Source: Verrucomicrobiia bacterium
GTDB lineage: Bacteria > Verrucomicrobiota > Verrucomicrobiia > Verrucomicrobiales > DEV007
Length of the DNA: 64,000 nt
Assembly (NCBI GenBank): GCA_030425385.1
Contig: JAUIAH010000040.1
Coordinates: 1-64,000 of the forward strand
Reading direction: 5' to 3'
The translations under genes were made by a program, and so were the position numbers. The notes under the pieces are model-generated. The model was not told the origin of the DNA, searched no databases, and worked only from the letters and a program-made list of their open reading frames with translations. Shown here one piece after another: positions 44,863 through 53,048 of the stretch; the first letter of the stretch is position 1; each line of letters begins with the position of its first letter.

Positions 44863-47390
44863 TCGATCGAAAGCGTTGGCACGAACACACGTGACCCCAC
44901 TCGAATCTCATCTCCATCCCGCAACCAAGTGAGATCGACAGACGGCACTGGACCTCCATTTCGTTCGACGTGAATCGCGTGGGCCTTGAGATCGACTCCT
45001 AACGAACGCAGAAAGACATCGGCACGTGGCATCCGCAACTGCCCTGGCTCGAGTGGACGCGAAGGCTTCGATTTCCAGCCAAACTCGGCGAAATCGAAAT
45101 CTGTTGGGACAAATTCTAATGACATCTTTTGCGAGAGGCCTGCGAGATCTCGATAGGTCACCTCAACCATCAAGGCTGTTTGAATCAAATGCCGAAGACC
45201 TGGTTCCCATCCTGTCCAGGATTGCAAGTCTCGCGTCTTATCTACCGGAAGATCTACCACATCGCCCACCTGCAGCGGAAGGTCGAACCCCCGTGCTTTC
45301 TTGATGGAGGCCTCCTTTGAGAAGGCCTCCATCGCAGACACTAGATCGACTGGAATAACCTCTTCCTCTCCTTCCTCATTCAAGCGAAGAATCCTCACAT
45401 TCGCCCAATCTACATTCGGGAGGCATTGCCGACGATGACGCCGATATTGAGCAGGCTGCACGTTGTCATTTCGATACTCTTGCAAGGTCAAGACGGGCGC
45501 ATACAGCCAGGCGAGAAACTCGAAGAGCGTGATCTCGTAATGCCCACCGTCATAGGCACGCCCATAGAGCAAGTTGCCGGAACGCGCTTGGATGGCTTGG
45601 ATTCGCTGAGCCTTCGCCTCACTCGTGGTTTCGTCAATATGCAAGACATCATGAGGCATGAATGGAATGCTCAACGCTCCTTGACCGACCAATCCGACAA
45701 AAGTGCTAGCATCACGTCGTTCGAGCCGGATTCTCGCTCCCTTCGACACACCAAGGTAGTCAAGAAATGGCCCCAGCTCCATCCTTGGAAGGCGTTTACC
45801 CATAGGATCACTCGAAAAGCGATCGCCTACCAATTCGCGCTCATAGGTTTCTCCACGAGCGTGAATCGTGATGGGGATCACCCGCTTTTTCTGGGCGAGC
45901 CCTGCCATGTTTGGGGCATTAAAGCGATACGTATTAGGGTCTTTCTCCCAGTTGTCACTGGTGAACTCAAGCACATCCCCGTATTTGAGGCCAATATCCC
46001 AATTCGAATCGATAGTTAGCGGCACCACCTGTGGATCATTTCCTTTCCGCAAAAGAGTTAGTTGCCTCCAATTTACACGACCACCTTTTGCAACGGTAGG
46101 AGTTTCTCTCCATTTGGCAAGCATGTCAGCTAGTGAAGAGGAGGATTCACCATCATTGGCCTTCGCAAGCACGGCATGGTGCAATGCCTGAGGAACAGCT
46201 ACCGTGATCGACGATTCCTCATGCCACTTGGGGTAGAGCGCATGGCGATAGATCCGCACGCGCAACTCTCCCTTGAGAGAATCCACTCCCTTCGCCGGAT
46301 CCGCGCCATGATCCAGGAGCAACTTGGCCTGATCCCAATCCCGCGCATAACTCAAGGCGGTCCTTCCGTCCTCGTTGACGACACTAGCATCTGCCCCAGC
46401 ATCGAGCAGAAGCTTGGTTTCCTCTGCCGTATCTGCTTGATGCAGCGCAATCTGCCCCTGATGGCTCACATTGGGATCGGCTCCATGCTTGAGAAGGAGA
46501 GGAACAAACTCTCTCGCATGCCTCAACGCAACGAAGAGCGGAGGCGAACCAGAATTCGGAATCGTGTTCACATCCGCACCCGATGCTATCAAGCGCTCGA
46601 TCCAAGACTGGCGTTTCTTGTATGTCGCCAACCCGAGCAACGACGTCGCGGACGGTTCTGGCCACTGCGCATTCACATCGGCTCCACGGGCAATGAGTAA
46701 TTCCCCCACATGCTCGTGATTGGCTTCAATGGCTTTCCCCAAGGGGCAATACTTCTCGATATCGGCACCTTTGTCTAACAACAACGCACACATCGCTTTC
46801 CGACCATGTTCAGCCGCCACGGCCAAGGGCGATCCTCTATTGGGTGCCAGGTTCACATCCACGCCTTGCTCTAGCAGAAAGGTAACCACGCGCAAGTGTC
46901 CTTCCCTTGCGGCGAGATGGAGAGGCGTCCAGCCTTCGGCATCGACCGCAGTGAGGCGATCAGGGCTTTGTTCTAGCAATTTCTTCAATCGTGCGATCTC
47001 TTGCGCTTCAGGATCCAGGACTGGAACCGCTGGTGTATCAATGGCTCGCGCCCCGAGCGCGAGCAGATTCTCCCGGCTGAGCCGTGCGAGAGGGTCATGC
47101 TCCGGAAATTCCCGAAGCAAGCGCCGGTAGAGTGCGATGGCTTCATCGGGCTGCGAGCGTTTCCGGTGAACTTCCGCCAAACGAAAGAGCGCGGTGGCTG
47201 CGAAACGCCGCTGCTTTTCGTATTGTTCTAGTAACGCTTCATAGCTGGCCGCAGCCTGGTCGAGATCGCGCGCGGCTTCTTCTTGGAACAAGGCCTCTCG
47301 CAGGAGGGCCTCGAGATTCTCGGATGCCGGTTCTTGCGCCGAAGCAAACGCCAGCGTGATCCACCAACTGAACAGAATGAGTCTCTTCAT
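44859..47390 (-). CDS. Secreted ankyrin-repeat protein with SLBB-like modules
   Basis: An 843-residue protein with signal peptide MKRLILFSWWITLAFASA. It opens with a TPR-like segment (ARDLDQAAASYEALLEQY, DEAIALYRRLLREFPEHD), followed by about six ankyrin repeats (DAEGWTPLHLAAREGHLRVV, LLEQGVDVNLAPNRG, LLLDKGADIEK, LLIARGADVNAQ). The second half has several SLBB-like modules of polysaccharide-export style, for example VRILRLNEEGEEEVIPVDL with LQVGDVVDLP and VERNGGPVPSVDL with LRDGDEIRV. Exported ankyrins are unusual. It is the first gene of the two-component operon, so it probably acts as a sensor partner or target outside the inner membrane. The frame is open to 47429. Confidence 0.83.
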   Translation of the reverse strand: MKRLILFSWWITLAFASAQEPASENLEALLREALFQEEAARDLDQAAASYEALLEQYEKQRRFAATALFRLAEVHRKRSQPDEAIALYRRLLREFPEHDPLARLSRENLLALGARAIDTPAVPVLDPEAQEIARLKKLLEQSPDRLTAVDAEGWTPLHLAAREGHLRVVTFLLEQGVDVNLAPNRGSPLAVAAEHGRKAMCALLLDKGADIEKYCPLGKAIEANHEHVGELLIARGADVNAQWPEPSATSLLGLATYKKRQSWIERLIASGADVNTIPNSGSPPLFVALRHAREFVPLLLKHGADPNVSHQGQIALHQADTAEETKLLLDAGADASVVNEDGRTALSYARDWDQAKLLLDHGADPAKGVDSLKGELRVRIYRHALYPKWHEESSITVAVPQALHHAVLAKANDGESSSSLADMLAKWRETPTVAKGGRVNWRQLTLLRKGNDPQVVPLTIDSNWDIGLKYGDVLEFTSDNWEKDPNTYRFNAPNMAGLAQKKRVIPITIHARGETYERELVGDRFSSDPMGKRLPRMELGPFLDYLGVSKGARIRLERRDASTFVGLVGQGALSIPFMPHDVLHIDETTSEAKAQRIQAIQARSGNLLYGRAYDGGHYEITLFEFLAWLYAPVLTLQEYRNDNVQPAQYRRHRRQCLPNVDWANVRILRLNEEGEEEVIPVDLVSAMEAFSKEASIKKARGFDLPLQVGDVVDLPVDKTRDLQSWTGWEPGLRHLIQTALMVEVTYRDLAGLSQKMSLEFVPTDFDFAEFGWKSKPSRPLEPGQLRMPRADVFLRSLGVDLKAHAIHVERNGGPVPSVDLTWLRDGDEIRVGSRVFVPTLSIE

Positions 47391-47500
47391 GATCCCAAGG
47401 TAGCACCCTTCCTTCACGAAAACTGTCATGGTTTCGTCATGAATTCAGACCATCTACCTTCGCGCCCACTCCTGCACCATCTACCGCCCTCAATCATATC

Positions 47501-47520
47501 TTTCGTGTCCATTCGTGGTT
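47501..47520. repeat. Short intergenic repeat with ACACGAA units
   Basis: TTTCGTGTCCATTCGTGGTT, or ACCACGAATGGACACGAA on the other strand, with the internal near-repeat ACGAA. Words of this kind are common between genes in Planctomycetes and Verrucomicrobiota. It lies just past the 3' end of the REP-type transposase gene. Only one copy is in the window. Confidence 0.4.
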
Positions 47521-47525
47521 CTCTA

Positions 47526-48545
47526 TCACTCCAACCGTTCCTGCAGATCACGCAACGACCGCAACTCTCCCCAATCCCCGCCACGCATCTTCCGTCCTCC
47601 ATCCGCCCGCTTCGGTCCAAAGTATTCCCGCTTCGCCTCAAAGAACGCATCCACAAACCCCTTCGACCCAATCACCACCCCATCCGTGAAATAACGCACC
47701 CGACACCGCAACAGCGCCGCCAACGACAACGCCCCACCTGCCTCACGCACCGCCGCCACCGCTTCCGCAGACGCCCCCTTCCGCACCACCTCTCCAGAAG
47801 CCGTCACCTGCGCCTCCCCCATCCCAAACAACACCCGCCGATACTCCCGACCCACCACACGCCAATTCGGAATCGCCCGCCCCTCGCGCAACGCCTCCTC
47901 CTGCATCAGAAAGCCCAATCCACGACGCGCCGCCTGTTTCCCCGCCACCGCCTCCGCATACCCACACCACCGATAATCCTTCGGATCCTCCACGATCCCT
48001 GCCCGCACCGCATTCAGATCCACATACCCCGCCACCGTCATCAACGCGTCCCAACCGCCCTCAATCACGACACTCTTAAACCGCTGTTCCCAAAGCCGCC
48101 CCACCCGCTCATGACGCTTGTTGAACCACACCGTAAAGCGCTGCAACAGGGTCTTCATGAACTCCGAAAGATCATGCATCCGGTTCACGAAATCCTGCCG
48201 ATACGCCTTCTCCTGCACCACCGCCGTCGCGCCCCCATTCAGCCTATAAAACGACGCGATCCGCGCCCGAATCGCATCCATCTCCTCCCGAGAATACAGC
48301 GCACTCAACCGCGCCCAGAACTCCTCCTCCGGCAGCTCATCCACCCCAATCGTCTCCGGCACCTGCAGCACCAAATGCAGGTGGTTGTCCAGCATTGTCC
48401 ACGTCACCACAGTCACGTTCGCAAAGCGCTCCACCTTCCGCAGCAGCTTCGCAAACCGCTCCTTCGCTTCCTCATCCAACAGGAAATGCCGCCCATTGAC
48501 ACGTACAACAACGTGAAAAACCTGTGACCCCTCGACTAACATCAT
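47526..48545 (-). CDS. REP-associated tyrosine transposase (Y1/HUH type)
   Basis: A 339-residue protein of the IS200-related Y1 transposase family, of the REP-associated (RAYT) branch. The HUH motif is NHLHLVLQVP (His55 and His57), preceded by MLVEGSQVFHVVVRV, a typical RAYT opening. KTLLQRFTVWFNKRHERVGRLWEQRF lies where the catalytic Tyr helix is expected, and YVDLNAVRAGIVEDPKDYRW is conserved. About 140 more residues follow, longer than simple IS200 transposases, as usual in PVC members. Repeats with GTCCCTTTCTGTTATTGC lie just upstream of its start, so it probably acts on that repeat class rather than on a full insertion sequence. Confidence 0.9.
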   Translation of the reverse strand: MMLVEGSQVFHVVVRVNGRHFLLDEEAKERFAKLLRKVERFANVTVVTWTMLDNHLHLVLQVPETIGVDELPEEEFWARLSALYSREEMDAIRARIASFYRLNGGATAVVQEKAYRQDFVNRMHDLSEFMKTLLQRFTVWFNKRHERVGRLWEQRFKSVVIEGGWDALMTVAGYVDLNAVRAGIVEDPKDYRWCGYAEAVAGKQAARRGLGFLMQEEALREGRAIPNWRVVGREYRRVLFGMGEAQVTASGEVVRKGASAEAVAAVREAGGALSLAALLRCRVRYFTDGVVIGSKGFVDAFFEAKREYFGPKRADGGRKMRGGDWGELRSLRDLQERLE

Positions 48546-48558
48546 GCGACGCGGCTTC

Positions 48559-48630
48559 GTCCCTTTCTGTTATTGCTTTCCTCATTATTTCTCCTGTCCC
48601 TTTCTGTTATTGCTTTCTCGTCCCTTTCTT
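48559..48630. repeat. Direct repeats beside the transposase gene
   Basis: GTCCCTTTCTGTTATTGC plus TTTC occurs at 48559-48580 and again at 48596-48617 without mismatch (22 bp each, start-to-start 37 bp). A third, partial copy, GTCCCTTTCTT, begins at 48620. They lie directly upstream of the transposase start codon and downstream of the orphan secreted gene. A degenerate relative is in the repeat mosaic at 18.35 kb. They are candidate REP-like targets of the transposase. Confidence 0.8.
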
Positions 48631-48640
48631 TGCCTTTAGC

Positions 48641-49414
48641 CTATAATCCGCCTTTGCGAGACTTGGATATATCCAAAAGTTTCTCATATGTTGATTTAGC
48701 TTCCACGTCCGCACGCGCAATCAAATCGATGAATTGACCGACCTGGATCGCTCTATTGCCTAGAATCCTCTGAAACCGCACCCTCTCGGACGTTCCATCA
48801 TTACTAATTTTTAGTGGGTCCATTTCAAATTTGATACATAAGAGATAATCGACCTGACACAATACGTACGCACGATAATGATCGCCAATTCCGTTGAAAC
48901 TATGCACAAGGTTCTGCATGCCTCTCTGGTCATATCGATCACCTTTGAAAGCTCTCCCCAAGGCACTAACAATTCCTTCCTTATAGCTCGCTAATGCAGC
49001 AATATAAAACTCAGCAAGATAGCTTCCGCCATCTTGGGCAAGAGAAAGAAATCGAAACGCGGCTTCAACGTATTCATCAACATTAATCTTACTATCTTTC
49101 TCCATTATTATCCTGGCAGCCCGAGCGTAATCGCGACCAATATACTCATCAAAAATATATTTGCCGACTGGATATCGGGCCATCCGATGTGAATCTCTAT
49201 CCTCAATATAAGCCTTTTTACAATGGCCCAAAGCGGAATTGACCAACTCGATGGCTTGAGACGGATCGGCCGCACGTTCAGCTTCAAAAAACAACACCTC
49301 TGATCGATTCTCATTATTCAGACTTGAGTCTTGAGCTTTCAACAACGGAGCAACCACCATTGAGAGAATCCATATAGCGATAGACCCGCTAAGAGGAAAT
49401 CGTGTCTCACTCAT
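48641..49414 (-). CDS. AT-rich orphan secreted protein, helical-repeat-like
   Basis: A 257-residue protein with a signal peptide (about 1-27, ending LLKA). The mature part is helical and resembles Sel1/TPR-type repeats without clear consensus (AELVNSALGHCKKAYIED, YVEAAFRFLSLAQDGG, AALASYKEGIVSALGRAF). Composition is more AT-rich than neighbouring genes, suggesting transfer. It is flanked by repeats on both sides: the transposase-associated repeats at its 3' end and the 23-bp repeat at 49502 upstream. The frame is open to 49534, but that extension reads through the repeat, so the ATG at 49414 is chosen. Function is unknown. Confidence 0.65.
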   Translation of the reverse strand: MSETRFPLSGSIAIWILSMVVAPLLKAQDSSLNNENRSEVLFFEAERAADPSQAIELVNSALGHCKKAYIEDRDSHRMARYPVGKYIFDEYIGRDYARAARIIMEKDSKINVDEYVEAAFRFLSLAQDGGSYLAEFYIAALASYKEGIVSALGRAFKGDRYDQRGMQNLVHSFNGIGDHYRAYVLCQVDYLLCIKFEMDPLKISNDGTSERVRFQRILGNRAIQVGQFIDLIARADVEAKSTYEKLLDISKSRKGGL

Positions 49415-49501
49415 AAATCGTGCTTTGCTAATAGAAATGGATTTAATAGGAATTACCCGAAGGGCTGCTTTGGTCTCTATGGACAAATTGATGGACGTGA
49501 T

Positions 49502-49524
49502 CATTACGGCTGTGGTCCTGTCCC
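49502..49524 (+). repeat. Dispersed 23-bp repeat, copy 2
   Basis: CATTACGGCTGTGGTCC followed by TGTCCC, matching 18171-18193 with one mismatch. It abuts the decayed copy of the xseA 3' end that begins at 49541. Confidence 0.75.
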
Positions 49525-49540
49525 TATATTTCACCTGCTC

Positions 49541-49597
49541 TGCAAGACGTCGTGGTTCCCATCGAGCACGATGCTGGATCTCCGCGCCGAGGTTCTG
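49541..49597 (-). pseudogene. Decayed duplicate of the xseA 3' end
   Basis: Fifty-nine bases from 49541 align to the inside of xseA from 49689 with about 49 matches (37 of the first 40). Read on the minus strand it still encodes SSIVLDGNHDVLQS, against FSIVLDENRDVLQS in xseA. The copy lies right beside the xseA stop codon and is cut at its far end by the 23-bp repeat region. It looks like the remains of a 148-bp tandem duplication later invaded by the repeat. Confidence 0.7.
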
Positions 49598-50923
49598 TCA
49601 TGGGTTCGGCTCGTCTACTTTCGCGCCCACCTCGCCATCGAACATGCGCAGGGTGATGGCCTTGCCGGGTGGCAGCTTGTCCACGCTTTGCAAGACGTCG
49701 CGGTTCTCATCGAGCACGATGCTGAATCCGCGGGCCAAGGTTTCCTCCGGCCCCAGCCCGCGCAACTGCCGCTGCAGGGCCTGCAACTGATCGTCCTGCC
49801 GGGCTAGCAAAGCTTCCATGGCCTTCCGCAGGCGGGCTTCCATGGTGTCGAGCCGATCCTCACATCGCCTCATGAGATTCTGTGGCGTGAGCACGCGGAG
49901 ACTGTTCTGCAATTGCGAAAGTCTTTGCGCGCGCTCACGGCATTGCCATTGCATGCCTTGTTGCATCTCTGTGAGGGCATCATCAAGCCGTTGTTCCATT
50001 TCCTCAAGGTATCGGTGAGGACGGTGCAAGGCCCCATCGCGCCGCATCCACTCGAGCCGATCTCCCAGATAATCTAGACGACGCTCGACCGATTGCCTCA
50101 ATTGTTGCCGGCGATGCACGAGGAATTGGCGCAACTCGCGTTGATCTGGAGCGGCTAGTTCGGCCGCTGCGCTGGGCGTGGGCGCACGGAGGTCGGCGAC
50201 AAAATCAGCGATAGAGAAATCCGTCTCATGGCCTACCGCGGCGATGGTGGGAATCGGGCAGGCTGCGATGGCACGCGCCACGGCCTCTTCATTGAAGGCC
50301 CAGAGATCTTCCAGGCTTCCCCCGCCGCGCGCTAACACAATGGTATCGATATCCACACGTTTTCCCAAGGTTTGCAAGCCCTCGACGATTTCCAAATAGG
50401 CTCCATCGCCTTGGACGCGTGCGGGATATACGAGCACCTCCACCCAGGGCGCGCGGCGTTTGAGGACAGAGAGGAGATCCCGTAAGACGGCACCGGTTGG
50501 CGAGGTGATGAGGCCCACGCGCGCGGGAAATTTCGGGATAGCCTGTTTGCGAGCTTCGGCAAAGAGCCCTTCCTGACGAAGACGCGCCTTCAGCGCCTCG
50601 AAGCGTTCATGAAGATTGCCCGCCCCGACCGTGCGGGCCTGTTTCACGATGAGTTGGTATTGGCCGCGCGCTTCGTAAAGGCTCATTTCTCCGAAGAGCC
50701 TCAGCTTGGCTCCGTCACGAATGGGCGTGCGATTGAACATCGCATGTCCACGGAAGAAGACGCAGCTCAACTGAGCCTGAGGATCCTTCAAGGTGAAATA
50801 CTGGTGGCCAGAGGCCTGCTTGCGATGATTGCTCACCTCGCCCTCAACCCACACCTCACCAATCTCCTGCTCTAACATCGACCGTATGGTCCGCGTGAGC
50901 TGGGTGACGGAAAGAACATTCAT
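49598..50923 (-). CDS. xseA: Exodeoxyribonuclease VII large subunit
   Basis: The large, catalytic subunit of exonuclease VII, which degrades single-stranded DNA from both ends. The 441-residue length is typical. An N-terminal OB fold (VSVTQLTRTIRSMLEQEIG, VWVEGEVSNHRKQASGHQYF) is followed by the catalytic core: RVGLITSPTGAVLRDLLSVL, LARGGGSLEDLWAFNEE and AVGHETDFSIADFVAD, then a long coiled-coil and the closing beta strands (LARGFSIVLDEN). xseB, the small subunit, is not next to it. The 3' end is followed by a decayed partial duplicate of itself. Confidence 0.95.
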   Translation of the reverse strand: MNVLSVTQLTRTIRSMLEQEIGEVWVEGEVSNHRKQASGHQYFTLKDPQAQLSCVFFRGHAMFNRTPIRDGAKLRLFGEMSLYEARGQYQLIVKQARTVGAGNLHERFEALKARLRQEGLFAEARKQAIPKFPARVGLITSPTGAVLRDLLSVLKRRAPWVEVLVYPARVQGDGAYLEIVEGLQTLGKRVDIDTIVLARGGGSLEDLWAFNEEAVARAIAACPIPTIAAVGHETDFSIADFVADLRAPTPSAAAELAAPDQRELRQFLVHRRQQLRQSVERRLDYLGDRLEWMRRDGALHRPHRYLEEMEQRLDDALTEMQQGMQWQCRERAQRLSQLQNSLRVLTPQNLMRRCEDRLDTMEARLRKAMEALLARQDDQLQALQRQLRGLGPEETLARGFSIVLDENRDVLQSVDKLPPGKAITLRMFDGEVGAKVDEPNP

Positions 50924-51002
50924 CCACCAGCCCTACCACGAGGCCGCGGAGTCGTCCAACCAAGCGTTTGACGACGCGCATCCCTTCCGACACGATAGCG
51001 GC

Positions 51003-52571
51003 ATGGATCTACAAGGAAACGCACTCATCGGATACGGCAGCGTCACGGGCACCGGCAAGGCTTCTCAAGCGACCAACCCCGCCACGGGCGAGGCGCTGGC
51101 ACCCGAGTATCGGGAGGTGAGTGAAGCTCAGGTAGCGGAAGCAGTGGCCAAAGCTACCGAGGCGTTTGCTCTCTATCGCAAGACTTCTGGGGCCGATCGG
51201 GCTGCCTTCCTCCACGCCATCGCGGAGGCCATCGAGGCGCAAGCGGATGTCCTGGCGGGACGCGGCCCTTTGGAAACCGGTCTTCCTGAAGGACGGATTC
51301 GCATGGAAACGGGCCGCACCTGTGGGCAACTTCGCCTCTTTGCCAGTCTCGTGGAGGATGGCTCTTGGGTCGATGCCAGGATTGATCACGCCGATCCTGA
51401 TCGCCAACCGATTCCCAAGCCCGATGTGCGATCCATGCTGCAACCGTTAGGGCCAGTCGTCGTCTTCTGCGCGAGTAATTTCCCTCTGGCCTTCTCCGTG
51501 GCGGGGGGCGACACGGCCTCGGCTCTGGCAGCGGGTTGCCCTGTCATTGTCAAAGCGCACCATTCCCATCCTGGCCTCGCCGAGATCGTGGGACGCGCTG
51601 TCCAAGGGGCCGCCAAGGCATCGGGAATGCCAGAGGGCGTCTTCTCGCTCCTCTACGGTGGCGGACGCAGCACGGGCATGGCCCTTGTGAAGCACCCTAG
51701 CATTCGCGCGGTGGGCTTCACGGGATCTCTCGCTGGCGGACGCGCCCTCATGGACGCGGCAGCGGCCCGTCCAGAGCCGATCCCTGTCTATGCAGAGATG
51801 GGGAGCCTGAATCCTGTCTTTGTCCTTCCCGGTGCGATGGCCGAACGCGGCGAGGCCATTGCGGAAGGCCTTTCCGGCTCCGTCACGCTCGGCGTGGGGC
51901 AATTCTGCACGTGCCCCGGTCTGGTCGTGACCGATGCCTCGTCCGCGAGCACTTTTGCAAGTGTCCTGGCAGAGAAACAACGGGCCGCCGATCCTGCGGT
52001 TATGCTCAATGCGGGCATTCAGCAAGCCTACGTGGAAGGCACAAAGCGCCTCCACAGCCACCCAGACGTTGACACCCTGAGCCCAACGGAAGAAACCTCG
52101 GGGTGCCTAGGAGATCCCGCGCTCTTCCAGGTCCCAGCGAGCACTTTCCTCAAGGACGAGACTCTCCACGAAGAAGTCTTTGGCCCATCCACGACCCTGG
52201 TCACGCATGGTTCTCGCGAAGAATTACTCGCGGTGGCCCGCGGCCTTGAGGGCCATCTCACCGGAACCGTGCATGGAACGGAGGCCGATCTGGAAACACA
52301 TCGCGATCTGTTAGACATTCTCGAAACCAAGGTGGGTCGCCTGATCTTCAATGGCTTTCCCACGGGCGTGGAAGTTTGTCACGCCATGGTGCATGGAGGG
52401 CCCTACCCTGCTACCTCCGATGGGCGTTCCACCTCGGTGGGGACCCAGGCTATCTTCCGATTCGCCCGCGCCATCGCTTATCAAGGCTTTCCTCAGAACC
52501 AACTCCCTCCCGAGTTGCAAGACGCCAATCCGTTAGGCATCCTCCAGATGATCGATGGCAAACGTGGCTAG
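51003..52571 (+). CDS. Aldehyde dehydrogenase, 2,5-dioxovalerate (ketoglutarate semialdehyde) type
   Basis: A 522-residue NAD(P)-dependent aldehyde dehydrogenase of the subgroup that oxidises alpha-ketoglutaric semialdehyde. The N-terminal stretch TNPATGEALAPEYREVS, the Glu region PVYAEMGSLNPVFVLP, and the catalytic Cys in VGQFCTCPGLVV fit that group, as does LGPVVVFCASNFPLAFSVAGGDTAS. This enzyme ends the oxidative route for uronates, pentoses and hydroxyproline. The pectate-lyase cluster at 13 kb would provide uronates, though the genes are 35 kb apart. The frame is open to 50829 but the ATG at 51003 gives the family start. Confidence 0.9.
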   Translation: MDLQGNALIGYGSVTGTGKASQATNPATGEALAPEYREVSEAQVAEAVAKATEAFALYRKTSGADRAAFLHAIAEAIEAQADVLAGRGPLETGLPEGRIRMETGRTCGQLRLFASLVEDGSWVDARIDHADPDRQPIPKPDVRSMLQPLGPVVVFCASNFPLAFSVAGGDTASALAAGCPVIVKAHHSHPGLAEIVGRAVQGAAKASGMPEGVFSLLYGGGRSTGMALVKHPSIRAVGFTGSLAGGRALMDAAAARPEPIPVYAEMGSLNPVFVLPGAMAERGEAIAEGLSGSVTLGVGQFCTCPGLVVTDASSASTFASVLAEKQRAADPAVMLNAGIQQAYVEGTKRLHSHPDVDTLSPTEETSGCLGDPALFQVPASTFLKDETLHEEVFGPSTTLVTHGSREELLAVARGLEGHLTGTVHGTEADLETHRDLLDILETKVGRLIFNGFPTGVEVCHAMVHGGPYPATSDGRSTSVGTQAIFRFARAIAYQGFPQNQLPPELQDANPLGILQMIDGKRG

Positions 52572-52576
52572 CAATC

Positions 52577-53032
52577 ATGATCACTAGCATCTTTCTTATT
52601 CCTCTCGCCATCACGATCATCGGGATCGCGTTGCATCGCTTCGTCCATCATCGCCGTCCTTATCGCCCATTAGCACGGGTCCACGCCATCGTTGCCGTGT
52701 TTGCAGCAATGGCTTTACCTCTCCCGATGGGCGTATGGGTTCCCAATTTGCTAGGATTTGAGAATACCGTCTCCACAAGCACGTCAGCCACTGGTCATTT
52801 ATTCCGAATCGTTCAGCGTTGGAATCACTCCGACTTCTATTCCACGCAACTGGAGATTACCGATGCGCGAAACCGATCCCACCGCGTCACTCTCAATGGC
52901 GACGATCCGAAACTTTGGGGACTTCCCATGGAGATTGACGAACGCGCGCAGACAGTGACTGCCGTTTATACCGATCACCGAGTCGAAGTGGGATATGCGG
53001 ATGCAGACCCCACTATCCGATACCTCAATTAA
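52577..53032 (+). CDS. Small membrane protein of unknown function
   Basis: A 151-residue protein with two hydrophobic helices near the N-terminus (FLIPLAITIIGIALHRF and ARVHAIVAVFAAMALPLPMGVWVP), then an outer domain with strand-rich sequence (STQLEITDARNRSHRVTLNGDD). The frame runs through from inside the dehydrogenase gene, but the ATG at 52577, 5 bp after the dehydrogenase stop, gives a natural membrane protein. It is probably co-transcribed with the dehydrogenase. No family was recognised. Confidence 0.7.
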   Translation: MITSIFLIPLAITIIGIALHRFVHHRRPYRPLARVHAIVAVFAAMALPLPMGVWVPNLLGFENTVSTSTSATGHLFRIVQRWNHSDFYSTQLEITDARNRSHRVTLNGDDPKLWGLPMEIDERAQTVTAVYTDHRVEVGYADADPTIRYLN

Positions 53033-53048
53033 CTACCTGGTGATTTGA

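Noticed and set aside
47283..48527. Plus-strand frame of 414 codons, very rich in Arg, His and Pro
   Set aside because: It is the antisense shadow of the REP-type transposase gene, which has clear family motifs on the other strand.
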